From Verrucomicrobiota bacterium (GTDB taxonomy: Bacteria > Verrucomicrobiota > Verrucomicrobiia > Limisphaerales > PALSA-1396), in contig JACQFP010000022.1 in the NCBI GenBank assembly GCA_016200005.1, forward strand, positions 248,001 to 312,000: a stretch of 64,000 bases of DNA. Reading direction: 5' to 3'. A program made the position numbers and the translations under genes. The notes beneath the pieces are model-generated. The model was not told where the DNA came from. It saw only the letters and a list, made by a program, of their open reading frames with translations, and searched no databases. Shown in pieces: positions 1 through 8,157 of this stretch (its first letter is position 1; every line of letters begins with the position of its first letter).

Positions 1-1
1 C

Positions 2-1402
2 CGTGACAACGTGAATTCCTTCTCTTCGGGTCCTGGCCCGGACAGCGTGGTCAGTACGCGGGAAGGTTTCGAACACACCCAAGGCATGAACGCGCTGCGC
101 CTGGAGCGACAGGTCAATGACTGGCTGTTTCTCTCCGGCGGTTACCTCTACTCGCGTCTGGATGGCAGTGCGTCGCTCAATCAGATGACGGTGGATGCCG
201 CGGGAACACCGGTCATGGGCAATCTGACCCATGGTGGTTTTTGGTCGAGTGAGGAAATTCTGCTTCAGCGCGAAACCCACATCGTGAGCCTGGGCGGTTC
301 ATTGTTGCCCCTGGAAGGTTTCACGACGTCGCTCGGCCTGCAAACCGAATGGACGCAGCAGGAGGGCTTCGGCAATGTCAACCTGGATGAAGGCGACCCG
401 TATCAACCGGACAACTTTGTGCATCCCGCGACGCTTCGATCGGACTTGGACAAACAGAAACTTTCGGGCGAGCTTTCGTTGCGCTTCTCCAAGATTCCGT
501 GGACCGTGTTGTTCGCCGAGGCCCGCATCGACCACGAGAGCATCGGCCAGTTTGAGCGGGAACTCGGACAGCAGGAGGATCAGTTTGGGCCGCTGGACAG
601 CGCCTTTTTGCGCGACACGGATTTCACCAACCTCAGCGGGGATTATCGCTTTGGTTTTAACACTTCGCCGTGGCGCTGGCTCAGTTTGAGCGCGCATTAC
701 CGGATTCAGGCCAGCGACAGTGACTACGATCATCGGCTGGATTTCAGCGACCCGCCAACGAACAGCATTCCGAACGAAGGTTATTCAGCTTTTATTCGTA
801 ATCGGAAAATCGACGGCGATGAGGTTCAAACCAAACTCGCGCTCAAGCCCGCCAAGTGGTTGAAGACGACCTTCACCTATAAATTGTTATCCACCGACTA
901 CCACACCACGACCGATCCCGTTTCCACCACGACCGCTGTGCCGGGCGGCGGAATCCAAGCGGGCAATTACGACGCCCATGTGTACAGTGTCAACGCCGCG
1001 CTCACGCCGTTTCAGCGACTTTACCTAGCCACGACCTTTTCCTACAGCGATACCCGGACATTGACCGCCCAACTCAGCGAGCCGTCGGTCGTTCCGTATC
1101 GCGGAGACGTGTACACAATCATTTCGTCAGCAACCTTCGCGCTGGACAAATCCACCGACCTGAATGCTGCGTATTCCTTTTCGCAGGCGAATTACGATCA
1201 GAACAATTATGCGTACGGACTTCCGTTGGGACTGAATTACGCCCGCCACGGAGTGATCGCCGGAGTGACCCGACGTTTGACGAGCAACCTCACGACCAAT
1301 GTGCGTTACGCCTACTATCGGTACGACGAACCCAGTTCCGGTGGCGTGAATAATTACGCGGCGCATGGAGTGTTTGCGACGCTGACAATGAGGTGGCCGT
1401 GA
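2..1402 (+). CDS. Outer-membrane beta-barrel protein, 5' truncated by window edge
   Basis: The frame is open to the left edge, so the true start lies outside the window; a GTG at 11 is only an internal candidate. At least 463 residues are present. The protein has regular alternating hydrophobic/polar strands separated by Asn/Asp/Gly-rich turns, many Tyr and Trp residues, and ends in an aromatic-rich strand finishing in RWP, the pattern of an outer-membrane beta-barrel. There is no plug domain or TonB box in the visible part. The strand pattern resembles the large porins that work with multihaem cytochromes (MtrB/PioB type), but this is only an impression and the partner would lie upstream. 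A secreted-protein gene follows after a short gap on the same strand. Confidence 0.6.
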   Translation, partial: RDNVNSFSSGPGPDSVVSTREGFEHTQGMNALRLERQVNDWLFLSGGYLYSRLDGSASLNQMTVDAAGTPVMGNLTHGGFWSSEEILLQRETHIVSLGGSLLPLEGFTTSLGLQTEWTQQEGFGNVNLDEGDPYQPDNFVHPATLRSDLDKQKLSGELSLRFSKIPWTVLFAEARIDHESIGQFERELGQQEDQFGPLDSAFLRDTDFTNLSGDYRFGFNTSPWRWLSLSAHYRIQASDSDYDHRLDFSDPPTNSIPNEGYSAFIRNRKIDGDEVQTKLALKPAKWLKTTFTYKLLSTDYHTTTDPVSTTTAVPGGGIQAGNYDAHVYSVNAALTPFQRLYLATTFSYSDTRTLTAQLSEPSVVPYRGDVYTIISSATFALDKSTDLNAAYSFSQANYDQNNYAYGLPLGLNYARHGVIAGVTRRLTSNLTTNVRYAYYRYDEPSSGGVNNYAAHGVFATLTMRWP

Positions 1403-1483
1403 ATTTTTGCAACCGCGGTCCGATTAATGCCGCTCGGTAAATCCCCGTTGCAGTTAGAGTGTGGAAACTGTGGAAATAAAAAT

Positions 1484-4237
1484 GTGAATTGGCTGAAGTT
1501 CATTTTCAGACTGTGTCTCCTCCTGGGCGGCGCGGCGGTCGCGTTGAGCCATGCGTCCGCGGACACGGTCACCTTGAGCCCGGTGGCGGACGCCGAAATC
1601 CGTCAGTTTTCTCCCACCAGCAATTTTGGCAGTGATGTGACAATGGTTCCGGGTGTCCTGGGCTTTACCGCCGGTCAGGAAATCAGGCGTGCCTTGCTTC
1701 GGTTTGATTTTGGCGGGCCAACAATCCCAGCCGGCGCCATCATCAATTCGGTCACGGTGAAGGTCAAAGTGGTCAAAGTGCCGTCCGGAGCGGCCAACTC
1801 CACGTTTGATCTGCGTCGGCTCCTGCAGTCGTGGAGCGAAGCTGGCGTCACGTGGAACTCTCGTTCCTCTCCCAACACACCCTGGCAGTTGCCCGGCGCC
1901 ACGGGTGCGGCTGATTCAATTCCCTCGGCCAGTTCAACCGTATTCGTCACCGGGCGGGGCACGTACACATTCCCTTCCACGACGAGTTTGGTGAACGACA
2001 TCCAGAGCTGGGTCAACAATCCGGGCACAAACTTCGGCTGGCTGCTCATCAGTGAAAATGAAACGACGGCCAAAACCGCCCGGCACTTCGGCACGCACGA
2101 AGATCCCAACAACACTCCGACCCTTGTCATTGATTTTTCGGTGCCGCCGGGTATTTCGGTTCAACCCCGGTCTCAGACCGTTTCCGAAGGCGACACGGTC
2201 ACCAATACCGTTCAAGCCACGGGCACGCCGCCGCTGAGTTACCAGTGGCAATTCAACACCAATGACATTCCGGGTGCCACCAACAGCGTCCTGGTGTTGC
2301 CGAATGTTCAAACGAACGACACCGGCTTTTATACGGTCATCGTCCGCAACTCAGCCGGCTCGGTGGTGAGTCAGCCGGCCACACTAAATGTATTCCCGCG
2401 ATCCGCGTTCCAGCCCATGGTAACAGTTATCAGCCCGGCCAACGGCGCGTTATTTCCGCTTAACTCCAACGTGCTGGTGGTTGCGGTAGCAACCGTCAGC
2501 GAACTGGCGAGCAACGCAACGATCACTCAGATGGAATTCTTCACCAACGGAATTTCCGTTGGCATCACCACCAACAATCCCGCGAGTCTGGTTCTGAGCA
2601 ATCTCGCGGCGGGGGATTTCGATTTGACGGCGCACGCAACTGATTCGCAGGGCCATGTCGGCCTCTCCACCAATCCTGTGGCGATTCGTGTGCTGGCTCC
2701 TCCACTGCCACTTCTGGTTGCGCCGCCGTCCGGGGTACGGTTTGCGCTCGGCACAAACATTGCCGTGACCACCGCGATCTTGCCGCCGGCGTTGTCCGCT
2801 GACGTAGCGCGAGTCCAATTTTTCGCCAACGGGTCGTTCGTCGGCGAATCGTTGTCTGCGTCTTCCAATCTTTTCAGCATCCACTGGACGCCAACCGTGG
2901 AGCAAGACTATGTGCTGACCGCCGTCGCGACGGATATTCTGGGACAAACCGGAAGCTCTGCGCCGGTGACGAATCGGGTCCTGGTCTTCGAGTTCGTCAA
3001 ACCAACCATCGCCATCACCAATTCACCGCCCAACTTCGCCCGTCTGATGTCGTCGCAGGTTTTTCTGTCCGGCACAGCGGATGACAATCAACATCTGGAA
3101 TTCGTTGAACTGGTGGTCAACGGCGTGGTTGCGAAGGCCATCGGCACAACCAACTGGCAGGCGGAAATCACCCTGATACCGGGACCCAACACCATTCGGG
3201 TGCACAGCGTGGATTTCAACGGCAACGTATCTTTCGACGCCACCCGCTTTTTCTTTTATGTCGTCACCAGCCCGTTGCAGGTGGAAACGCGCGGCGCCGG
3301 AACGGTCACGCCGGACCTCACTCCCCGCCCGCTGGAAATCGGTCAGGTGTACACCCTCAGCGCCGTTCCCGATGTGGGCAGCGTGTTTGACGGTTGGGAG
3401 GCCGCCATCAACTCGATTTGGGAGAAGGTGGCCAATTCAAATAACGCGACCCTGAGTTTCGTGATGCAGTCCAACCTGACGTTGAGGGCGAATTTTATTT
3501 CCAATCCGTTTAGCTCCCTCCTGGGAACTTACGCCGGTCTGTTTTACGACCACGACACCAACACCATCGCACCGGAAAGTTCGGGCGTGTTCACCTTGCA
3601 AGTCGGCGGCCTGGGCGAATTCAGTGGGAAGCTGACAATCAACGGCGCGAGTTATTCCTACCGCGGTCGATTCAACAATCAGCGTCAGGCGACGCTGCCG
3701 GTCTTGCGCCGCCAGCTCGCCCCGGCGGTCTTGAATTTCTACTTTGATCCGGCTGACACCGCCGGCCAGATTCACGGCACCGTAACGGTGTTGATCAACG
3801 TCAATGTGACGAACGTTGTGGATGGCACCAACATCATCACGCTGACGAATATTCTTCGGACGGCGGAATTGTTGGGATACCGCAGTGTCTTTCAATTCTC
3901 ATCGCCGCCCGCGCCCCAAGCCGGCGCGTACCCTTTTCATTTGGTGCGCGAAGACAACGCGCTCGAGGTCGGAACCGGCATGGCGAAAATCAATTCGTCA
4001 GGCCAGGTGCGCCTGCGTGGGAGTCTGGACGGACGCAAATTCAGTGCGGCGACTTCACTCGGGCAAAACGGTGATTGTCCCTTCTACGTCTCGCCGCGGG
4101 GCGGCAGCGAAACGGTGCTCGGCTGGTTGAATTTCACGAACGCACCGCCCGTTTCAGTCGCTGGCAAACTGTTTTGGATTGAATCCGGAGCCGGCGGCCC
4201 GCTCTTTCAGGTTGATGTTGTTCCCAGCCAGCCTTGA
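1484..4237 (+). CDS. Secreted multidomain protein: DNRLRE, Ig-like and InlB-type repeats
   Basis: About 917 residues from a GTG at 1484, chosen because it gives a clean signal peptide (MNWLKF, a Leu-rich core, then ASA before DTVTL) with a GGAAA about 8 bases upstream. An in-frame ATG at 1427 would add a 19-residue cysteine-containing leader and has no Shine-Dalgarno sequence. Domains in rough order: DNRLRE-like beta domain (27-218) with the typical LLRFDF and SWSEAGVTWN motifs; an immunoglobulin fold (222-303, YQWQFNTNDIPGATN and DTGFYTVIV); three further bacterial Ig-like modules (310-595); a divergent InlB B-repeat (598-670, GTVTPD, FDGWE, LRANF); and a C-terminal beta domain (675-917). 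The last two regions are shared with the next gene, so the two are paralogues. No catalytic motif is visible; adhesion or carbohydrate binding at the surface is an inference. Confidence 0.8.
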   Translation: MNWLKFIFRLCLLLGGAAVALSHASADTVTLSPVADAEIRQFSPTSNFGSDVTMVPGVLGFTAGQEIRRALLRFDFGGPTIPAGAIINSVTVKVKVVKVPSGAANSTFDLRRLLQSWSEAGVTWNSRSSPNTPWQLPGATGAADSIPSASSTVFVTGRGTYTFPSTTSLVNDIQSWVNNPGTNFGWLLISENETTAKTARHFGTHEDPNNTPTLVIDFSVPPGISVQPRSQTVSEGDTVTNTVQATGTPPLSYQWQFNTNDIPGATNSVLVLPNVQTNDTGFYTVIVRNSAGSVVSQPATLNVFPRSAFQPMVTVISPANGALFPLNSNVLVVAVATVSELASNATITQMEFFTNGISVGITTNNPASLVLSNLAAGDFDLTAHATDSQGHVGLSTNPVAIRVLAPPLPLLVAPPSGVRFALGTNIAVTTAILPPALSADVARVQFFANGSFVGESLSASSNLFSIHWTPTVEQDYVLTAVATDILGQTGSSAPVTNRVLVFEFVKPTIAITNSPPNFARLMSSQVFLSGTADDNQHLEFVELVVNGVVAKAIGTTNWQAEITLIPGPNTIRVHSVDFNGNVSFDATRFFFYVVTSPLQVETRGAGTVTPDLTPRPLEIGQVYTLSAVPDVGSVFDGWEAAINSIWEKVANSNNATLSFVMQSNLTLRANFISNPFSSLLGTYAGLFYDHDTNTIAPESSGVFTLQVGGLGEFSGKLTINGASYSYRGRFNNQRQATLPVLRRQLAPAVLNFYFDPADTAGQIHGTVTVLINVNVTNVVDGTNIITLTNILRTAELLGYRSVFQFSSPPAPQAGAYPFHLVREDNALEVGTGMAKINSSGQVRLRGSLDGRKFSAATSLGQNGDCPFYVSPRGGSETVLGWLNFTNAPPVSVAGKLFWIESGAGGPLFQVDVVPSQP

Positions 4238-4321
4238 TTCTTTGCCGGCGGACAACGCCACGAAGACGCGCCGGCTTGAAAACTTCGAAGAAGTCCGTTA
4301 CACTCCTCGTGTCGCCAAACG

Positions 4322-6382
4322 ATGAAACAATTCCTGATGCTGCTCCTCGCCGGTTTGGGCTGGTTTGGCGTGCTTGACGCTCAACGGGCGTTGAGTGCGA
4401 CGGTGATCGTCAACATGAGCGGCTACCAGTTTGTCCCGCGCGATTTGACAATCAACGTCGGCGACACGGTGACCTGGACGAATCTGGACTTCACGACGCA
4501 CGACACGGTGAGTGGCGTCAATGGCATTCCGAGCAATCCGCTCATTTGGAAAAGCCCGTTGTTCGGATTCGGTGGGAGATATTCCTTTACCTTCACCAAC
4601 ACACCCGTTGGAAAGCGCATTCCCTATTACTGCACGCCGCATTGGCGCACGTTTGGGATGATTGGATCGATCACGGTCGTCGTGCCGAACGCGCCACCGT
4701 TGGTTTCAATCGACAGTCCCACCAACGGCGCGTCGTTCATTGCGGGCGACGACGTGTTTGTCCAGGCGTTCGCCTCGGACAGCGATGGCACAGTCGCCCG
4801 TGTCGATCTTTCTGTGAATGGCAACTTGTTGCTCTCGCTTACCAATCCGCCTTACACCATGACGCTGACCAATATCGCCGTTGGCAGTTACTCACTGAGC
4901 GCGGTTGCGGTGGACAATCAAGGCGCGTCCTCCAGCCCCGCAGTCGTCAACTTTGGCGTGGGGCCGCCGGTGCCGCCCGCAATCATTTCCCAACCACAGA
5001 ATCTTGTTGTTCGAGTCGGCGCGTCCAATGCTTTCGCCGTTGTTGCGACGGGCGTACCGCCGCCAACCTACCAATGGCGATTTGAGAACAACGATATTCC
5101 CGGCGCTACCAACTCCGTTTATCAAATCACCAATAGCCAGCCAACGGATGCCGGCACCTACTCCGTCATCGTCAGCAATCGCGCCGGCTTTACGAACAGT
5201 CAACCCGCGACGCTTCGCCTGGATTCGACGCCGCCCACATTCCTCCTCACCACTTCGCCGCCAAACTTCGACCGTCGCCGCTCGTCCCAAATCACCTTGG
5301 CCGGTACTGCCAACGACGACATTGGCTTGGCTCAAGTGGAACTTATCATCAACGGTGCGACCAACCTTGCCGTCGGCACCACCAACTGGGTGTTTACGAA
5401 CGATTTGCCGGCCGGCCCCAACGCGATCCTTTTGCACAGTGTCGATCTGGCCGGCAATGTTTCGTCCGACGACTTCCGCTTTTTCACTTATGTTGTCGAG
5501 GCGCCACTGACCGTACGCACGAACGGGCCGGGGAGCGTCACGCCTGACCTCGATGACCGCGACCTGGAGATCGGACAGGTTTACGGCCTCAGAGCCGTTC
5601 CGGGTTTTGGATTTATTTTTGGTGGGTGGGAAGGCGTGGCCAATTCCAATTACGCGAGCGTTAATTTTGTGATGCAGTCCAATCTCGTTCTGACGGCCAA
5701 TTTTATTTCCAATCCGTTCGCGACGATCAATGGGACTTACGCCGGGCTGTTCTATGACACCAACGGCGTTGCGTCGAAGAGTTCAGGATTCTTTTCACTG
5801 CACGTTGACGGCTTCGGCGCGTTCAGCGGCGGGCTGGTTGTCGATGGCGGTCGTTCCCTGTTTCGCGGCCGGTTCGATGCGCACGGCCATGTCAAAGTTC
5901 CGGTGCTGCGGCGGCAACTTGCTCCCGTGGTGCTCACCCTTAATCTCGATTTGAGCAATACAACCGGGCGAATGGATGGCCAGGTCACTGCCGGCCAATG
6001 GTCGGCTGAATTGCGAGGAGACCGCTGCGTATTCCCAGCGCTCGCCAGTTCCCCATTGCCGACCGGAGCGGGGCCGTTCCTGCTGCGACGCCATGACAAC
6101 TCGATGGAAATCGCACGGGGCGTTGCGAAGATCAACCCATTCGGCCGCGTGCGCCTTCGCGGCAGTCTGAGCGATGGACCCAAGTTCAATATGACGACGT
6201 TCCTCACACCGAATGGCGATTGTCCTTTCTACGTTTCGCTCCAGGTCGGCAGCGAGACAATGATCGGCTGGCTGAATTTCGCGAACGTCTCGACTCCCGT
6301 TTACGGAACAAATCTGTTTTGGGTCAGTTCGGGAACCAACGGCTTCTCATTTCAGCTCGACGCTCTTTCCGCTCAACCCTGA
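4322..6382 (+). CDS. Secreted cupredoxin-Ig-InlB-repeat protein, paralogue of upstream gene
   Basis: 686 residues with a signal peptide (about 1-25). Residues 26-121 form a plastocyanin/cupredoxin domain: GDTVTWTN precedes His60, and Cys104, His107 and Met113 follow in YYCTPHWRTFGM, so all four type 1 copper ligands are present. After it come a bacterial Ig-like module (124-215), an Ig fold (218-300, YQWRFENNDIPGATN), a further Ig-like module (302-395), a divergent InlB B-repeat (398-460) and a C-terminal beta domain (462-686). The region from the Ig fold to the end parallels the previous protein (VLRRQLAP and GDCPFYVS occur in both), so this is a tandem duplication in which the N-terminal module differs: DNRLRE there, cupredoxin here. 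Copper binding is likely; electron transfer or copper capture outside the cell is inference. Confidence 0.82.
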   Translation: MKQFLMLLLAGLGWFGVLDAQRALSATVIVNMSGYQFVPRDLTINVGDTVTWTNLDFTTHDTVSGVNGIPSNPLIWKSPLFGFGGRYSFTFTNTPVGKRIPYYCTPHWRTFGMIGSITVVVPNAPPLVSIDSPTNGASFIAGDDVFVQAFASDSDGTVARVDLSVNGNLLLSLTNPPYTMTLTNIAVGSYSLSAVAVDNQGASSSPAVVNFGVGPPVPPAIISQPQNLVVRVGASNAFAVVATGVPPPTYQWRFENNDIPGATNSVYQITNSQPTDAGTYSVIVSNRAGFTNSQPATLRLDSTPPTFLLTTSPPNFDRRRSSQITLAGTANDDIGLAQVELIINGATNLAVGTTNWVFTNDLPAGPNAILLHSVDLAGNVSSDDFRFFTYVVEAPLTVRTNGPGSVTPDLDDRDLEIGQVYGLRAVPGFGFIFGGWEGVANSNYASVNFVMQSNLVLTANFISNPFATINGTYAGLFYDTNGVASKSSGFFSLHVDGFGAFSGGLVVDGGRSLFRGRFDAHGHVKVPVLRRQLAPVVLTLNLDLSNTTGRMDGQVTAGQWSAELRGDRCVFPALASSPLPTGAGPFLLRRHDNSMEIARGVAKINPFGRVRLRGSLSDGPKFNMTTFLTPNGDCPFYVSLQVGSETMIGWLNFANVSTPVYGTNLFWVSSGTNGFSFQLDALSAQP

Positions 6383-6392
6383 TTTGCTGTCC

Positions 6393-7094
6393 ATGACAAC
6401 GCTGATAATCGCCACGCGCAACGCCCACAAGGTCCAGGAAATCCGCGCCATTCTCGGCGAGAACCTCGATTACCTGACCCTGAGTGATTTTCCGAACGCA
6501 CCCGCTGTTGTGGAAGATGCCGGCAGCTTTGCGGGCAACGCCACAAAGAAGGCAGCTCAACTCGCCCGATGGATTTCCAACTCACGCATCACGCATGGCG
6601 CATCACGCATCAACTTGCCCGCCTTCGTGCTGGCTGACGATTCCGGCCTGGAAGTGGACGCCCTCAACGGCGCGCCCGGCGTGCATTCAGCGCGGTTTGC
6701 CACCAACGGCGGCGCTGCCAATTCATCCGACGTGGCGAATAACACCAAACTGCTTGGCTTGCTCCAGAACGTTCCGACGGAGAAACGCGCCGCCCGCTTT
6801 CGCTGTGTGCTCGCGTTGACGCCAGTCCTCGAGCCTGCTGCTGGAACTGCCTCACCCGTTTGCAGCGCGGATGAATTTGAACTGAACACCGAATTGTTCG
6901 ACGGCACGTGTGAAGGCCGAATTGGATTTTCGCCAAGCGGGCAGGGGGGATTCGGTTACGATCCGCTTTTCATTCCCGGAGGCCATCAACAGACCTTTGC
7001 TGAACTGGGCGAGAGCGTCAAAAACCAACTGAGCCACCGCGCGAAAGCACTGCTGAAACTGAAAATCCGATTGCATGCGAGATCGGTTGGCTGA
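6393..7094 (+). CDS. rdgB: RdgB/HAM1 family XTP/dITP pyrophosphatase
   Basis: Hydrolyses non-canonical purine nucleoside triphosphates (XTP, dITP, ITP) to the monophosphates, keeping them out of DNA. The 233-residue protein begins TLIIATRNAHKVQEI, the nucleotide-binding start of the family, and carries FVLADDSGLEVDALNGAPG (catalytic Asp region), a GFGYDPLF motif and a C-terminal SHRAKAL. The ATG at 6393 was taken; the TTG at 6384 adds three residues without reason. It starts 10 bases after the preceding stop. Residues around 63-74 contain an extra Ser/His/Arg stretch encoded by tandem TCACGCATC units (about 6577-6615) that the family lacks; the frame is preserved, so it is probably a harmless surface insertion. 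Confidence 0.93.
   Translation: MTTLIIATRNAHKVQEIRAILGENLDYLTLSDFPNAPAVVEDAGSFAGNATKKAAQLARWISNSRITHGASRINLPAFVLADDSGLEVDALNGAPGVHSARFATNGGAANSSDVANNTKLLGLLQNVPTEKRAARFRCVLALTPVLEPAAGTASPVCSADEFELNTELFDGTCEGRIGFSPSGQGGFGYDPLFIPGGHQQTFAELGESVKNQLSHRAKALLKLKIRLHARSVG
6577..6615. repeat. Tandem TCACGCATC-type short repeat inside rdgB
   Basis: Three near copies of CGCATCACGCAT-like units in about 39 bases, translated as part of RdgB. The same wording, reverse complemented, occurs inside suhB at 7723-7762. Confidence 0.6.
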
Positions 7095-7160
7095 CGGATG
7101 GTTCGCAGTGACGATTGAACCCATCCCAACCGCTCCAAGCAGGGGAGCAATGCACGGTGG

Positions 7161-7200
7161 CTTGTTCCCCTCTTGGGAGGGGCCACGGGGTGGGTGAGTG
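7161..7200. repeat. Hairpin-forming GC-rich element between rdgB and suhB
   Basis: CCCCTC (7167-7172), loop TTGG, GAGGGG (7177-7182) forms a strong short hairpin in the 194-base space between two convergent genes, followed by CCACGGGGTGGGTGAGTGGG, which resembles the ends of the CCCTCACCC repeat family. No T-run follows, so terminator function is possible but unproven. Nothing else recognisable lies in 7095-7288. Confidence 0.45.
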
Positions 7201-7288
7201 GGTCGGCTGCGGCTTCATGAAGAGGGCACGGTGAGGTGGAGTGTGAACACGTGTTGGCAGACCTGATGAAGAAATCACTTCACTCCGT

Positions 7289-8128
7289 TCAAAAATCCAC
7301 ACGCAGCTTGGGCCGCAGCAACCCGTTCGTAGCAATCAGTTGGAAAGCATGTTCGCCACGAACTGCACGATGCCAGAATTCTCCGCCGGCGCATTCCAGG
7401 ATCAACCCACCCGCGGCGATGTCCCACAACCGGATGTTCGCTTCGATGTAGGCATCGAATCGTCCGCTCGCCACATAGACCAAGGCCAACGCTGCCGATC
7501 CCATCGAACGCACCTTGTGCGTCCGACGGGCGAGTTGATTGAAAACCGGCAGCATCGTGTCCAGTGTCGCCTTACTCTTTGCGAAACCCATCACGACGAT
7601 CGCTTCTTCGAGACGCCGACGGTCGCTGACTTTGATGATCCGTCCATTTAAACGCGCTGGCTGTCCGCGAATCGCCGTCCAGAGTTCATTGCAAAACGGA
7701 TCATAGACAACGCCGGCGATGGTTTCGTGATGCGTGAACCGTGAAGCGTGATGCGTGGTGACCCCATGGGGTGAATTCCGCTCTTCGCGCTCCGCCCTCC
7801 TCGCCTGTAACGCGATGGACACGCAGGCGTGCGGAATCCCGCGGGCGAAATTGACCGTGCCATCAATCGGATCAACCACCCAGCGCTGCTCGGCGTTCAG
7901 ATCGCCAACGACACCTTCCTCGCCGAGAATCGGGATGTTTGGGAAGGCCGTAAGCAGAATCTTCTCAATCAATTTCTGGCAACGAACATCGAGGGCAAGC
8001 CGGATGTCGTATCGCGTGGCCGCGTGAACTTCTTTGGTCCGATACCGGTGCTGACGCATCAACCCTCCGGCCGCGTGCGCCGCTTTGACGGCGCAGGCGA
8101 GGAACTTGTTTTGTTCGGTAAGTTTCAT
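7289..8128 (-). CDS. suhB: Inositol monophosphatase family protein
   Basis: 279 residues from an ATG at 8128 (MKLTEQNKF); a longer frame starts at a TTG at 8161 that nearly abuts valS. The family motifs are complete: GEEG (metal-binding Glu), DPIDGTVNFARGIP (the Asp-Pro-Ile-Asp-Gly-Thr core) and WDIAAGGLILECAGG. It is a magnesium-dependent sugar/inositol phosphate phosphatase of the cytosol; the exact substrate (myo-inositol-1-phosphate or another) cannot be read from the sequence. Just before GVVYDPFCNELW there is an unusual HGVTTHHASRFTHHE stretch encoded by the TCACGCATC-type repeat at 7723-7762; it lies between the second and third motifs and probably forms a loop. It follows valS on the same strand with about 30 bases between and may be co-transcribed. 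Confidence 0.9.
   Translation of the reverse strand: MKLTEQNKFLACAVKAAHAAGGLMRQHRYRTKEVHAATRYDIRLALDVRCQKLIEKILLTAFPNIPILGEEGVVGDLNAEQRWVVDPIDGTVNFARGIPHACVSIALQARRAEREERNSPHGVTTHHASRFTHHETIAGVVYDPFCNELWTAIRGQPARLNGRIIKVSDRRRLEEAIVVMGFAKSKATLDTMLPVFNQLARRTHKVRSMGSAALALVYVASGRFDAYIEANIRLWDIAAGGLILECAGGEFWHRAVRGEHAFQLIATNGLLRPKLRVDF
7723..7762. repeat. Short GTGATGCGTG-type repeat inside suhB
   Basis: About 40 bases with GTGATGCGTG twice (7727-7736 and 7748-7757) around GTGAACCGTGAAGC. It is the reverse complement of the unit seen in rdgB and is translated as a His/Ser/Thr-rich insert. Confidence 0.6.
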
Positions 8129-8157
8129 CCTGGTTTGGCGCGACCGACGAAATTCGC

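Noticed and set aside
7167-7182. rho-independent terminator between rdgB and suhB
   Set aside because: A good hairpin but no T-run on either strand, and flanks resemble the palindromic repeats; listed as a repeat instead.
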